A stretch of 62,000 nucleotides of DNA from Zygnema cylindricum (GCA_037447655.1 JBBHKE010002720.1:1-62000); one strand, 5' to 3'. Shown: positions 11,327-22,623, counted from the first letter of the stretch. Program-made: numbers and translations. The notes: generated from the letters alone by a model not told the origin.

Positions 11327-12051
11327 GGGTGAAGTTCCATTAGGCGGTCCCAGTAAATGTACGGACAAGTCTACTAGCGCATTTACTGGAAGTCCGCTCC
11401 ATTGTATCGGGCCAGTAACAAATCTTCCTCAATTATGATTGGCGCCACTAGGTTAGAGTACATATTCTAAAAATCTTGAAAAAAATCTACAAACCGAATA
11501 TCTGTACCAAATTTCTGTACCACCAGAGGTAATTAATGATTCGTACATAAAGTTTTCGCCTAGATTTTGATTTTGAAAATGGAAATCAAAAATTCGAAAC
11601 AGACTGGCAAAAAGACGCGACAAACTTTGAATGTCAGTGGATGTCAGACGGAGCGTGCGAGGATATTTTCACCTGACGTGCATTCAACGTGGCAGGAGGC
11701 ACATAGCATGTACGACGTACACGCCTGTGATCGCTTTTACAACGTAGATCTTTTTTTTCCTTTTCACGTGTACCAATGGTAATGAATGGAAATCATCTAG
11801 TAGGCCCCAACTCTCCTCGGCGAGGAGAGTTGGGGCCCACAGGATGATGTGCTCAATTGCTTCGCGGATCTCAAAAAGTGAAACATCCAACGGTCAAGAA
11901 TTAGGCCTACATCATTGGAGCTTCCCGACACCTTTCCAAGAACGATGTTCCGTCCCAAAAAAAAAAAACTGGTACGTCTTTGTATGGCGCTGTACGAAAA
12001 CAGATGGCGTCCAGTAACGAACCCCACTTTTTGTCTAATGGAACTTCACCC
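11327..12051. mobile_element. MITE ii, PIF/Harbinger-like, TSD TCA, abutting MITE i
   Basis: This 725-bp element has a perfect 17-bp terminal inverted repeat (GGGTGAAGTTCCATTAG). It begins directly after the right TCA of MITE i and is followed by another TCA (12052-12054), giving TCA-i-TCA-ii-TCA. It contains a 35-bp palindrome at 11803-11837. No coding sequence is visible. Confidence 0.9.
11803..11837. repeat. 35-bp palindrome inside MITE ii
   Basis: Arms 11803-11819 and 11821-11837 are perfectly complementary around a single G. The sequence differs from the palindrome in MITE i but occupies a comparable interior position. Confidence 0.9.
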
Positions 12052-12275
12052 TCAATTGATAAAAACCTCTCTCTCACTACGCCTCAATATACTCCTTCAA
12101 ACGTCACGTAACAATACCAACCAAACCGGACAAATAATACGCACTAAGCGCTACCCAATCAAACTACACCAATACGTAACACAACACGATACACGAAAGT
12201 ACACTTCAAACATGTTCAATTACACAAGACTTGACCGACACCAAACACAATCTTAATAAGTATCACGACTCCTAA

Positions 12276-12983
12276 GTACGTGTCCCCATGTAACCGATAT
12301 TTTGAAACGTTATTTTGGAATTTAGCGTTGATTTTACGGTGTACTTTTCAAAGTGTGCCTATGTCAATCGTTACTTACGCGTTCATTATTTTGAATATGT
12401 GGCAGTTGTACACGTTGCCGATACTTGCGACACCTGTAGAAGCCAACAAAATGCTGACATTTGTAGACGCCAACAATCTCGGAACAAACTGCGGACATTT
12501 GTACGCCGCAAAGAGCTCCTGACATACTGGGACAATTGTTGACGCCAACTGTCATTTGTTGACGCCCACATGTGAACGACATAAGCAATCGCCTACGTCT
12601 ACAAAATGTTATTTGTAGACGTCCACAAGTGGACAACATAAGCAAACGGACAAACAATTTTTTTTTCGTGTATTCTCCCAACTGCAAAAAAACAAATGAA
12701 AACTTTTGACGCGTGCAACCCAGGCTTTCTATTCGTCAATAGGGTAGTATTTTGATTAAAAGCAGGTCGCGATTTGATTTCATTGCAAGTGAGAAGATGA
12801 GTTGGAAGTGGGTCGCGATGATAATACTGCCAAATCGCCGTACCTTTCAAGTTCCAAGATGACGCAAAATGTATTTGAGTTTTTGCCCATTTTTCGTATG
12901 GCGTAATATTTTCAAGTAGGAAGTCCCATTTTCTGTGTAAACGACGGAAAAAAACCCTTACATGAACACATGGGGACACGCCC
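12276..12983. mobile_element. MITE iii (family C), TSD TAA
   Basis: This 708-bp element has termini GTACGTGTCCCCATGT and, inverted, GGGCGTGTCCCCATGTG. TAA lies on both sides (12273-12275, 12984-12986), and the other LTR has the empty site (GCCTAACAG). It is nearly identical to the copy at 14826-15520. Frames within it are conserved only because the two copies are recent; none resembles a transposase. Confidence 0.9.
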
Positions 12984-13098
12984 TAACACAATCTCCAAAA
13001 GTATCACGCGCGTAAAATGCGCACCGGTAAACAACAGACGTACAATTCATCACACGGAATAACGCACGTAGTAACATTGAAACATCATTGCTCCATGT

Positions 13099-13908
13099 CA
13101 GAGGTCGCAAACGGTCAACCGAAACCGTGACCGACCGTTAACCGACCGCCCGCGCCGAATCCGGAATGGATTCGGTTGCAAAATTTTTGGGGTCGGGCGG
13201 TTACGGTCGGTTGACTCACCAGGAAAAAAAATGGGTCAGTTACGGTCGGTCAAACAAAAAACCAAAAAAAATGAAAATTTTGTACTTTTTTTTTCCAACA
13301 TTATTGTTCTTTAAACTTTTGGTATCGTGGAAGTACGTGGCATCATGATTAGCGTCGCAAATCTGACACGGTACTGTAGTAAGCTATTTATTTCGCAAAT
13401 CAAAGGGAACGCGACAAAGCGTCGCAAATCTGACACGGTAGTACACTATTCATTTCGAAAATCTTAGGGAAAGCGACAATGCGTCTCAAATCTGACACGG
13501 TAGTACAATATTCATTTCGCAAATCTTAGGCAACGCGACAAAGCGTCGCAAATCTGACACAGTAGTACACTATTCATTTCGCAAATCTTAGGGAACGCGA
13601 CAAAGCGTCGCAAATCTGACACGGTAGTAACACTATTCATTTCGCAAATCTTAAGGAACGCGACAAATCGTAATTATTGGCTTATTCCGTTGTACACTGA
13701 TTAATTTTGTACTTTTTCGGTTACGGGCGGGCACGGTTAGTCGCGAAAAATCAAGATTCGGTTAATTTTTTTTTACGTAAACGACGGTCGGTTAACGGTT
13801 AACAATTTGGAGCGTGACAAAACTCGGTCGGGCGTCGGTTACTCAGATTTTGAAAAAAAAAAAACGGTCGGTTTCGGGTATGAATTTTTTTGACTTTTGC
13901 GACCTCTG
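13099..13908. mobile_element. hAT-type non-autonomous DNA transposon
   Basis: The terminal inverted repeat CAGAGGTCGCAAA is perfect at both ends and the element is flanked by the 8-bp duplication CTCCATGT (13091-13098, 13909-13916). The 8-bp TSD and CAG..TCGCAAA ends are hallmarks of the hAT superfamily. The other LTR copy reads through (TGCTCCATGTACAGG). The 810-bp element lacks a transposase. Subterminal regions are rich in a CCGACCGTTAACC-type motif in both orientations, a likely transposase-binding array. Confidence 0.9.
13345..13675. repeat. Minisatellite within the hAT element (about five 62-68 bp units)
   Basis: The phrase GCGTCGCAAATCTGACACGG recurs at about 13351, 13419, 13481 (with one change), 13545 and 13607. 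Between copies lies TATTCATTTCGCAAATCTTAGG. Spacing is 62-68 bp. The CGCAAA core resembles the TIR's GTCGCAAA. Confidence 0.85.
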
Positions 13909-14589
13909 CTCCATGTACACGTTCTAAGGAACGTACGCGAACGTTAACCGGAAAACTCCACGACAAATGAAACGACATCGGCCGTACAAATGTTCGCCGC
14001 AACCCAAAAACAAATCAACACATCGAACCAAAATAGAATCGTGCGTCGCGAAGCGAAACATCGTCAAATCTCACGGACGCCCGATTCACTCAAATGACAC
14101 GTCACAGTACCTCGACCTCAAACGAACCGCAAGTACCAAAGTACGAATAAACCAATAAGACGCAAGAACTCAAATGAACCGCAAGTACCTAAGTACAAAT
14201 TAACCAATCAGACGCGGCGCGCGAAACGCGCGCCGGCGACGTACTACGAAAGAGTACTACCTCAAAACAAAGACCACTACGATCACTGCGTTACAAAACC
14301 GTACAATGACCTAACTCTTCGTACAAATACGTCGATTAAGACAAGACAAATAACTCCGACGCACAAAATAAACACTAAAACAAAGCGTACAATGATTGCT
14401 AAACTGTCAACCAACGCAAAGACAAATCCCACAATGTAAAACCTAACAATCCCCCTCTCAATGTGGGAATTGTCGGACCGCCACCTCAACTCCAAAATAA
14501 CGTAAACAAACTTACACGAAACAACAAAAGACAAACAAGACGGCCGCGCGACAGATACGCGACGGCCGATTACAAATTTGAATCTAACA

Positions 14590-14602
14590 ACCCCCCTCTC
14601 AA
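14590..14602 (-). other. Polypurine tract of the non-autonomous LTR element
   Basis: On the minus strand GAGAGGGGGGT immediately precedes the LTR start TGTTAGATTC. This is the expected position for plus-strand cDNA priming. Confidence 0.7.
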
Positions 14603-14825
14603 ACTTGTAATCATTACACCAATCACAACTTAAGACTTCCCATCCGTAAAACACCATGAGACATACTAAAAACGACAAATTCAACGTACGAAACAAAACA
14701 ACAAATGTTAGACGTACGAAACGATAATATCTCCACGCGATTTTGCTATAAACGCCAAATCGAATAATTCTCCAACAGAATTCTCGGAAACTTCAATCAA
14801 CTCCAAATGCCGTAACCCCCTCTAA

Positions 14826-15520
14826 GGGCGTGTCCCCATGTAACCGATATTTTGAAACGTTATTTTGGAATTTAGCGCTGATTTTACGGTGTACTTTTCA
14901 AAGTGTGCCTATGTGAATCGTTACTTGCGCGTTCGTTATTTAAATATGTGGCAGCTGTACACGTCGCCGATACTTGCGAAACCAAAACTGCTGACATTTG
15001 TAGACGCCAACGGTCTCGGAACAAACTGCGGACATTTGTACGCCGCAAAGAACTCCTGACATACTGGGACAATTGTCGACGCCAACTGTCATTTGTTGAC
15101 GCCCACACGTGAACGACATAAGCAATCGCCTACGTCTACAAAATTACATTTGTAGACGCCCACAAGTGGACAACATAAGCAAACGGACAAACAATTTTTT
15201 TTTCGTGTATTCTCCCAACTGCAAAAAAACAAATGAAAACTTTTGACGCGTGCAACCCAAGATTTCTATTCGTCAATATGGTAGTATTTTGATTAAAAGC
15301 AGGTCGCGATTTGATTTCATTGCAAGTGAGAAGATGAGTTGGAAGTGGGTCGCGATGATAATACTGCCAAATCGCCGTACCTTTCAAGTTCCAAGATGAC
15401 GCAAAATGTATTTGAGTTTTTGCCCATTTTTCGCATGGCGTAATATTTTCAAGTAGGAAGTCCCATTTTCTGTGTAAACGACGGAAAAAAACCCTTACTT
15501 GAACACATGGGGACACGCCC
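14826..15520. mobile_element. MITE iv (family C), near-identical to 12276-12983
   Basis: Its termini GGGCGTGTCCCCATG are inverted at the right end (CATGGGGACACGCCC). The left flank is TAA, the right flank TGA, so the target duplication is imperfect. The interior matches MITE iii almost base for base, with a short deletion near 14980. Both copies lie inside the same host retroelement, which suggests recent activity. Confidence 0.85.
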
Positions 15521-16859
15521 TGAAACGTTGCAACTCGATTGCGAATTTTCCTTCAATCACCACTCAACATTTATCCGTAACTCCGTGCGTCAAAATATAC
15601 GCATACGCCACATGGCGTTCCTCCCTTAGTTCAAATAATGTCACAATAACCGCTCCAAACCAAAACGTAACCGGACGGTGAAATTTCGAAATCAAAAACG
15701 AAAGTTCACGCCGCAAATCCACGTCACCTCCAACATTATAAAAAAATTGTTAAATAATATCTTCGTTGACCGAAACCAAAGTAAAGTTCACACTGTACCA
15801 ATAAGGTACGAAAATATCCACGTATACGGATTTTGAATAACTTTGCGAACGACAAAATCTGACGATGACCAAAAGCAGCCGCCAAAATATCCTGCAAAAT
15901 AATATACTGCAAACTCCAAAGTACAAGAGGCGTTAACGCCTTGTACGAAACGATCACTCTTCCCACAAAAAAACGTCCGAATCAAATTTTGTACATTCAA
16001 CTCCAAATATTCAACGACCAATAAATCACGTAGCGATTTCGGAAACCGCCGCACCAATAAGAATCCACAGAGCGATTTAGGTAACCGTCGCACCACTTCA
16101 GGCTTCAGTGTAACAATAGAACATTCTGCCGTACAAAACTTCACTTCACTATTACACCACATTCCAATGTTGAACCAAAAAAGGTACCAACGGAATAAAA
16201 TAAACATAACGACCACACAAAAGTTCGGCGTTTGACAAAGTCAGAAAATGATCGAAACAGCCGGTGAAATACCGGTCTCGTTCCAATACGGAACATCACT
16301 CCTTCCTCCTCTTTCTCAGAAAATGACCAAAACAACCGGTAAAGATACCGGTCTTTGTTCCAACACGGAACTCCTCCTCTTCTTCCTCTAGTCATGGAGA
16401 CATTAAAACTTTACGTCAACGAAATCCACGACTAAAAAAAATGTGCAGTCATTGACGACATTAAATCAAATAAATCTGTACACATTCGAACTGCGGACAG
16501 AAATTGAAAATGCCAAACTTGAATGACGCGCCCTCCAAACTGTTCGGCGATTTAGGTAATCGCCACACCATTCACCTCGATTCACCTCTTCAATAAATAT
16601 ACATACAAAAGTACGAAATAGAACTCCCTCATAAATAGATCTTCAAAACATCGAGCTTCATTTTCAACTCCAACGACACACTTATTTTCTTCTTCATAAA
16701 CCACTCCTTTACACCACAATCAATATACCACATCGACAATTTCATTTCTCCTCCCAAAAAAAAACTTTATTTTCTTCTCTTCACTCTTCTTTCCACTCTT
16801 TTTCTCTCTCATCAAATCACCCTTCTTAATACACTTCTCTTATCACTTTTCTTCACTTC

Positions 16860-16945
16860 TCTCTTCAGCTTTTAATTCACACTTCTCTTCTTCGCCTTCT
16901 TCGTCTTCTTCAACTTCTTCGGATTCTTCTTCTTCGACTTCAAAA
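16860..16945. repeat. TTC-rich low-complexity tract
   Basis: A run dominated by CTTC/TTC triplets lies in the internal region of the non-autonomous element. On the minus strand it would read as an acidic or lysine-rich tract. Confidence 0.7.
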
Positions 16946-17227
16946 TAAAAATCACCTCCATCCGGATCGGGATCCGGTTCACTCTTCAAAGGACAAAAGC
17001 CTTTTCTCCTCCCATCTCAATCTTAAATTTCACATCGACATAAAGGGTAAACTTGTAGAACAAGTCACACAACACCTCTTTCGAACTTCTTTCACCTCCG
17101 AATCTATCTTGGCCAAAAGGACGAGTACAAAGGGCCGCTTCATATTGAGCCCCTCTACACTGGAATAACGACAAATCCTCCTTCCTTCCTTCCATTTCTC
17201 CATCATCTTAACACTCATGAAGCACTA

Positions 17228-17248
17228 CATCCTGCTCCAATACCAATT
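17228..17248 (-). other. Primer-binding site, initiator Met tRNA type
   Basis: On the minus strand the LTR end (..CCTTTCA) is followed by ATTGGTATTGGAGCAGG. This matches the common plant LTR-element site TGGTATCAGAGCAGG with two differences, and it fixes the element's orientation. Confidence 0.75.
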
Positions 17249-17906
17249 GAAAGGATCAAAAATAAAATAAAAACTGAGTGCAAATGCAAGCGGAAGCATA
17301 AAATATAAAACACACACAAGAGAAAGATTACCCAAAGGAAGCTAATATATTCGACGGAGAAATTTTCTTACATAATTTCCTCACTGCCTCAAAACACTCT
17401 CATTTCTTACTCCTCTAACTTCTCAAACTCACTAAGCTATCAAACTCCTTTTAACTCCTTGATAAACTAAAAGGAGGATCAACTCTCACTCAATTGATAA
17501 AAATCCCTCTCTCACTACGCCACAATATACTCCTTCAAACGTCACGTAACAATACGAACCAAACCGTACAAATAATACGCACTAAGCGCTACCCAATCAA
17601 ACTTCACCAATACGTAACACAACACGGTACACGAAAGTACACTTCAAACATGTTAAACTACACTAGACTTGACCGACACCAAACACAATCTTAATAAGTA
17701 TCATGAAGCCTAACAGAATCTCCAAAAGTATCACGCGTGTAAAATAGGCACCAGTCAAACAACAAACGTACAATTCATCACACAGAATAATGCACGTAGT
17801 AACCTCCAAACATCATTGCTCCATGTACAGGTTCAAAAGAACATACACGAACATCAACCGGAAAACTCCACGACAAAGTGAAACAACATCGGTCGTACAG
17901 ATGTAC

Positions 17907-19088
17907 AATCAAGCTCGTGTGTGTTTTCGGCACACCTTGATTTTCCCAAGATATTCGAAACCCTTTCTACCTGTACAGACAACAGCGTACGGCAAAAAAA
18001 GGCGCACAAAACCGGACCTGATCAAGAAATTTCCTAAACTGAACGGAACGCACTTTATTTCACGCCTAACGGAGGCCGGAAAGCCAAGTTATTCCGCTTA
18101 GAGAACTCAGTTCTGTTACATGTAGCCAGTTGCCACTTGACCTTTTGGGGGTCACATTGTGGAACGCCACGTAATTTTCGGATAGTCATTTAGATTTGGC
18201 TGTCTTATGTCAGTAGGAATTTATTTTAGGTCCAACTGGCTTTTTGTCCATTAATTAGGCCAGGTCAAAATCTAGCGTTTAAGCGTCAGTTTCAGTACCT
18301 TTGTCTTATTGAAGTGGAACCAACTTTGACTTTCAGCCGGAAATCTAGCCGTAACTGAAAGCTCGTCTTTTTTCCCTAAGTGTAGGACATCTTAATTTGT
18401 CTTTTGTCAGTTCAATAGCATTTGCTGTCCGCTGATTGGTTCATCGTATTGCTTTGACTTTTTGGACCAAAAGTGGACAAACTTGGTTGTATAAGGCATT
18501 TGGGGCCGAAGGAGACAGGTTGCTTTTCAGTATTGTCTCCAATGAAAAACCTCAGAGAAAACCCAAACAAACCTTATTTTGGAGAATCTTTGTTGTGCTT
18601 GTTTGTTAGACCTTATTGCCATCTTGGTTTGAATTTGTATAGCTTGGAGCTCGTAGTTCGGGCGGGTAGTTGGCACTATCAGTCCTTTTGGGCGATCTTG
18701 ACTTTTTGCTATTCAAACCGAGAAGGGTCCAGTCGGTTTCAATCTGTGGAAACCGAGTGGTGAAGGAGAGTCGTACCGGTCTTCAGTGTCTTTGGGAGAT
18801 ATTTGGTCTTTCTTTGTGGTCATCTTGGCTTTATAGGGTATGTTGCGCTTGCTTTGCCATAATACTTAATTCTACCTTTAATTCCATTTCTGGGGCAAGG
18901 TGATATTGTTAAATCTGAAACAGCCAATCATTTCTATTTTTATTATTTTCACTTGGAAGCTCCCATGTCCTCCGCCGGTAGTCCTTTGGGGATTCTGTTC
19001 TGTTCCCTCCAGAACCGGTTTCGTCCATCTTGGGTACTTGAGCAGTGGGTTCTGAGGGTATAAAAGCTAGACTTCCAGTGGATCAGCA
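17907..19088 (+). repeat. GD1 left LTR, lacking its first 283 bp
   Basis: Colinear with 27513-28699. It ends GGATCAGCA directly before the priming site. The corresponding complete LTR starts TGGGACTACGG at 27230; those first 283 bp are missing here and appear instead at the far right end of the element. Confidence 0.85.
18490..18495 (+). promoter_or_regulatory. Predicted TATA box of GD1 LTR
   Basis: TATAAG lies 23 bp upstream of the base at 18513, where the 20-nt stretch complementary to the priming site begins. The same arrangement is at 28101 in the other LTR. The start site is inferred, not measured. Confidence 0.55.
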
Positions 19089-19091
19089 CAG

Positions 19092-19111
19092 TACTGAAAA
19101 GCAACCTGTCT
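19092..19111 (+). other. Self-complementary primer site of GD1 (Tf1/sushi-like)
   Basis: TACTGAAAAGCAACCTGTCT lies three bases after the LTR end. It is the exact reverse complement of 18513-18532, just downstream of the LTR TATA box. In Tf1 and sushi-type gypsy elements the transcript's 5' end folds back onto such a site and primes minus-strand synthesis. No tRNA-type site is present here. Confidence 0.75.
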
Positions 19112-19343
19112 ACTTAGATTAGAGGAGATAGGAGCTTTGACTCAGGAATCTCTCTTAGTGGAAGGGGGTTTTATTGACTCCTTTTGTATTACTTCCCCTT
19201 TCTAGTGATTACCATTAGATGGGAGGAGGAGAGGCTCAGGATAGGAGAACTTCAGCATCACGACGGAGGAGGAATTTTGTCAGGAGGGATCTCCCCCTGG
19301 CGAGGGCTCTCCTAGGACAGAGGAGGCAGTTCAGGATGCTCTT

Positions 19344-19757
19344 ATGTTTGAATCTCCACCCAAAGGAAAGGCCGAGGGAAACGTCCCTCCTATCCCTCCA
19401 GTCCTCACTCCTGAACAGTTCCCTTCTCTAGCCGAAGCTGCTCGGGCACAAGCTGAAGAGAAAAGGAAAACGTCTCCCACTTCCCGACAGAAACGGTTGG
19501 CCCATAGGGAGCCAGTTCCCGGGCATCTGCCGGAGGTTGGATTCCATACCCGATCCAAAATTCCAAAGGCCGAGATCCCAATAGACCCTGCAGTGTTAGC
19601 CGATCCCCGTCGTCCTGGTCGTAAGGAACTTCTTGCTCTACATGATCTCCATGAGCTGAAGGTGAAAAAGGAGTTGGTTCAACGAGTGGCCCGGGCCGAT
19701 CGAGCTCGGGTGGTTAGACCCGTGGGAGGAGTGGTGGAAATTTTGAGCAGTTCTTAA
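19344..19757 (+). pseudogene. GD1 gag N-terminal open fragment
   Basis: 137 codons, alanine/arginine/proline-rich, with no recognised domain. Its position between the primer site and the Ser/Pro-rich gag frame suggests it is part of the gag leader or N-terminus, now separated from the next frame by stops. The true start is unclear. Confidence 0.4.
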
Positions 19758-20203
19758 GAAAGTATCTCTTCCCCATCGGAACAGAGTCGACCTCGGAGAG
19801 CTCCAGAATTCCGGCCTACGCAATCTTTCTCTCAGGACACCTGTACTTGCAGGCCAGCCAGAGGACGTGCCACGTCTCGATCCCGTCCCGGAGAAGGGGG
19901 CAGCAGGAAAGATTTCCCGGATCTTTGGAAAGGGAAGCGATTCAACCATCGGGATAGTAAAGGTAGATTTGCTCCTATGTCCGAGGAGGAAACTTTTCCA
20001 TCACCCGATCCCGCCTCGACTGAAGGGCCAGCCTCGTCAGTCCCAAAGGGCTCACCTCCTGTGGAGCTTCGTCAATCCAAACCAATCGATTCCGAGGTTC
20101 CAGGTGTAGATCAGGGGAGATCCTTTCATAGGGATCCCACAGATCGGCCTTAATAGGGCTATGGCAAACAGAACTTACAGATCCCGAGGTTCCAAGTGGA
20201 GAG

Positions 20204-21349
20204 GTGGGAGATTTAAGTGGGGTCTTAAACAGTGCTCACGAATTGGTAAAGAAGTTGAGATCTCTAGGTGGGGCTACGACAGGGGCCGCACCTGTCAAAA
20301 TAGATTGGGAGGCTTTAGAGGAAGAAAGAAAGAAAGTATGGGAACATGAACTACGTCTGATAAGGGACGCACGGCTTAGGTCCGGAGGACTTCTTAGGGA
20401 GCAAATCTCCACGTCTCCTATACTCAATCCCTACATCCAAGAGCCGACAAGGGAAGCGGCTCAAGTTCACAAGTCCCACCCTAAGGAGACTCCATCTCAA
20501 AAGTCTCCAGAACTTCCTCTTCAGCGGGGAGGGGGAGGAACAACAGGACCTAATGGAAAGGGTTTGGGTGCAGATTTAAGTTCTGAGTTTGCTCCTGTCC
20601 CTCGGGAGAATTCTACCTTTGTATCTGTGGAGATCGCCTCCGCCGTGGAGGCTTTGGTGGAATTACGACCAGACGAAAGGGTCCATATCCCTTTGAGACC
20701 AGCTACTCCTCCTTCGCCGTCTCACGGGCACAATCCTGATCCTACATCCTCTTCTCCTCCGCTCACTTCCTCTCCAGCTCCGTTACCCGCAGCAGATCCC
20801 AAAGACGTTCCCATAAGAGTCCCCGGGTTGACAGTTGAATCACTCATCGCTGTTGCGCAACCAGAAACTTCCATTCTCGCTTATTCGCCACCTCATCGGC
20901 GTTCTCCATCATCCAGTTCTGAACCAGTCCTTTCTCCTCTCGCTCGGCGCAGTGCTAGGGGGCAAACCCCGTATCCCAAGCACGGTCCTTCGCCATCCTC
21001 GTCTTCTTCGTCATCGAAGGGAACACCTCCAAACCGCCCGGATCTTCAAATCCCACCGGAAAAGAGAAGTAGGCGATCGCGAGGACCTTCCGCACCTCAG
21101 GGAACAAAAGCGTCACCTGGGGGAGACATTTTTCTCCCAACCATCTTATCAGAACCAAGCACTTCCTCAGTGGGGGGGAGAGTGGCCATTTCACAAGCTG
21201 CTACTTCTGTCGGAGAAGTAGGTGATACAGGATCCGAAAACGAAGAGCAAGGGGTGATTTCTCTCGCACAGTTTGTCAGTCCCACTAAACCTCACTCACC
21301 CCAATTCACTAATCTTGCGGAGGAGGAGAAAGAAATGGGGGATAACTGA
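20204..21349 (+). CDS. GD1 gag, Ser/Pro-rich region
   Basis: An uninterrupted 381-codon frame. Residues 1-70 are helical and charged (WEALEEERKKVWEHELRLI). Residues 70-300 are rich in Ser and Pro (SSSEPVLSPLARRSA, SPSSSSSSSKGTP) and the C-terminus is acidic. No catalytic motif is present. It lies directly upstream of the capsid-like frame at 21398, so I read it as the N-terminal part of an unusually long gag. Disordered N-terminal extensions are known in some large gypsy gags. Confidence 0.55.
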   Translation: MGDLSGVLNSAHELVKKLRSLGGATTGAAPVKIDWEALEEERKKVWEHELRLIRDARLRSGGLLREQISTSPILNPYIQEPTREAAQVHKSHPKETPSQKSPELPLQRGGGGTTGPNGKGLGADLSSEFAPVPRENSTFVSVEIASAVEALVELRPDERVHIPLRPATPPSPSHGHNPDPTSSSPPLTSSPAPLPAADPKDVPIRVPGLTVESLIAVAQPETSILAYSPPHRRSPSSSSEPVLSPLARRSARGQTPYPKHGPSPSSSSSSSKGTPPNRPDLQIPPEKRSRRSRGPSAPQGTKASPGGDIFLPTILSEPSTSSVGGRVAISQAATSVGEVGDTGSENEEQGVISLAQFVSPTKPHSPQFTNLAEEEKEMGDN

Positions 21350-21397
21350 ATATTTACGGGAGATAATTCCGGAATTGCATTATCAGATTTTGAACTG

Positions 21398-22623
21398 TTG
21401 TGGAAATCTTTCACTCAGTCCGTAATCAACAAATATCGGGGAGGGGTTATTCCAGATGACTTCGGGACTACCCACTTTCCCATGATGGTCTACTATCTCT
21501 TTGGGGGTGCCTTGGCGGATTACAAGGAGCAGCAACATCTCCTAATGGCTCGTAACATCAAAATATCAGATCCGACTCTCGATGCGGCAGTTTTACAAGC
21601 AGAAGCAGATTTCGCTACAGCGGCAGACGCTTCGTTTCTCCCGTCTTTACCGAAGACATGAAGCTACAGGCCCAAGGTCAAGCCTACGTCAACCAACTGC
21701 AAGCTATTCAGGCAGCATGAGCTGCCACTCAAATGATCGCCTACCCCACTCCGTACACAACACTCCTCGACGCCTAGAGACTGTTGTATACTGAGAGGAA
21801 TGTGTCCGCCATCAAGGAATTCACGGACTTCCGATGCTTGAAGAATTAAACGCCTCAGAAACTTTTCAATAGGCTCTCCAGTCTTTCCCAGAAAAACCAA
21901 ACTGTCAACAATAAATCTTCCACCAATGGGAACAAAATATTTTTTTGCAGTCCGAAATTCGTTTGGACCCACCGGACAGCCTGCTCTAGATAACAGGATT
22001 GCAGGCCAGGCAATCCAAGACATTAACCCCTCGGCTAAAGAAATTTCCCTGGCAGCCATGAAACTGTACGACCACTTCGTCAACAATGAGGCTAGGGAAA
22101 AGGCGGTCACCGGCAAAGCCAGAGCAAATTTCGCCGGGTTTGCCGGAGAAACATCTTTGAGCAGAGAAGAGTTGGATGAACTCCAAGCTTTGCGGAAGCT
22201 TAAGGGCAAAAAGGCAGCTGATAGCGGATCAAAACCCGCAATGGGGGCGGATGAAAGGATGATTTTGTATAATTGTCTGACCTGGATGCAGAACCGCCAC
22301 GGGTGGAAACGGGGCCCCCGAAAACTAAAACCGGAACTCGCTCTGAAACATAAGGAATGGGAAAAAGAAAGGGACGAAAGAACTCAGAAGCAAAACGAAA
22401 GGAAACAAGGAGGGGGATCGGAGGACAAAACTCCAGTAACAAAGGATAATTACCGCCCAACTCCTTGGTGCGAAACCTCCAAAATGTCTCAAGCCCAGTT
22501 GAGACTAATCAAACTTCCTAAATTCGATGACGCCAACATTTCTAATGAATTAAGGAGCAAATATACTACCGAGGGTTCCAAATGCGAGGCATGCGGTTTT
22601 ATTGGCCACAAGGAAGGGCAGTG
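21398..22623 (+). pseudogene. GD1 gag capsid-like region and zinc knuckle (first half)
   Basis: The frame 21398-21661 (helical, YYLFGGALADYKEQQHLL) is followed by a frameshifted stretch whose YTERNVSAIKEFTDF block aligns with GD2 gag (YEEYRMQNPDQVKELMNF). The frame then continues from 21926. It ends with CEACGFIGHKEGQC, a textbook CX2CX4HX4C zinc knuckle, whose last Cys codon adjoins the copia LTR insertion at 22624. The apparent continuation to 22678 is translated LTR, not gag. Confidence 0.75.

Larger units (their letters stand above)
10411..14589 (-). repeat. 3' LTR of the non-autonomous element, with four nested insertions
   Basis: This LTR matches 17249-17902 plus 28991-29566 piecewise. 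Its gaps relative to the other LTR are exactly the MITEs at 10658-11323, 11327-12051 and 12276-12983 and the hAT element at 13099-13908, each with a target duplication. Comparing the two LTRs therefore gives empty sites for all four. Confidence 0.85.
14590..17248 (-). mobile_element. Internal region of the non-autonomous LTR element
   Basis: About 1.96 kb remain after removing the MITE at 14826-15520. No gag, protease, RT or integrase motif is found in any frame. Near the 5' end on the minus strand (about 17218-16860) there is a short open frame and an acidic/lysine-type low-complexity tract from a TTC-rich run. It may be a relic of gag but I cannot assign it. Confidence 0.6.

Noticed and set aside
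12599-12979. 126-codon minus-strand frame repeated at 15136-15516, as a conserved protein
   Set aside because: Its conservation only reflects two near-identical MITE copies; there is no transposase or other motif.
19219-19431. Arg-rich frame as a separate GD1 protein
   Set aside because: Overlaps the gag fragment 19344-19757 in another frame and has no motif; likely a shadow frame.
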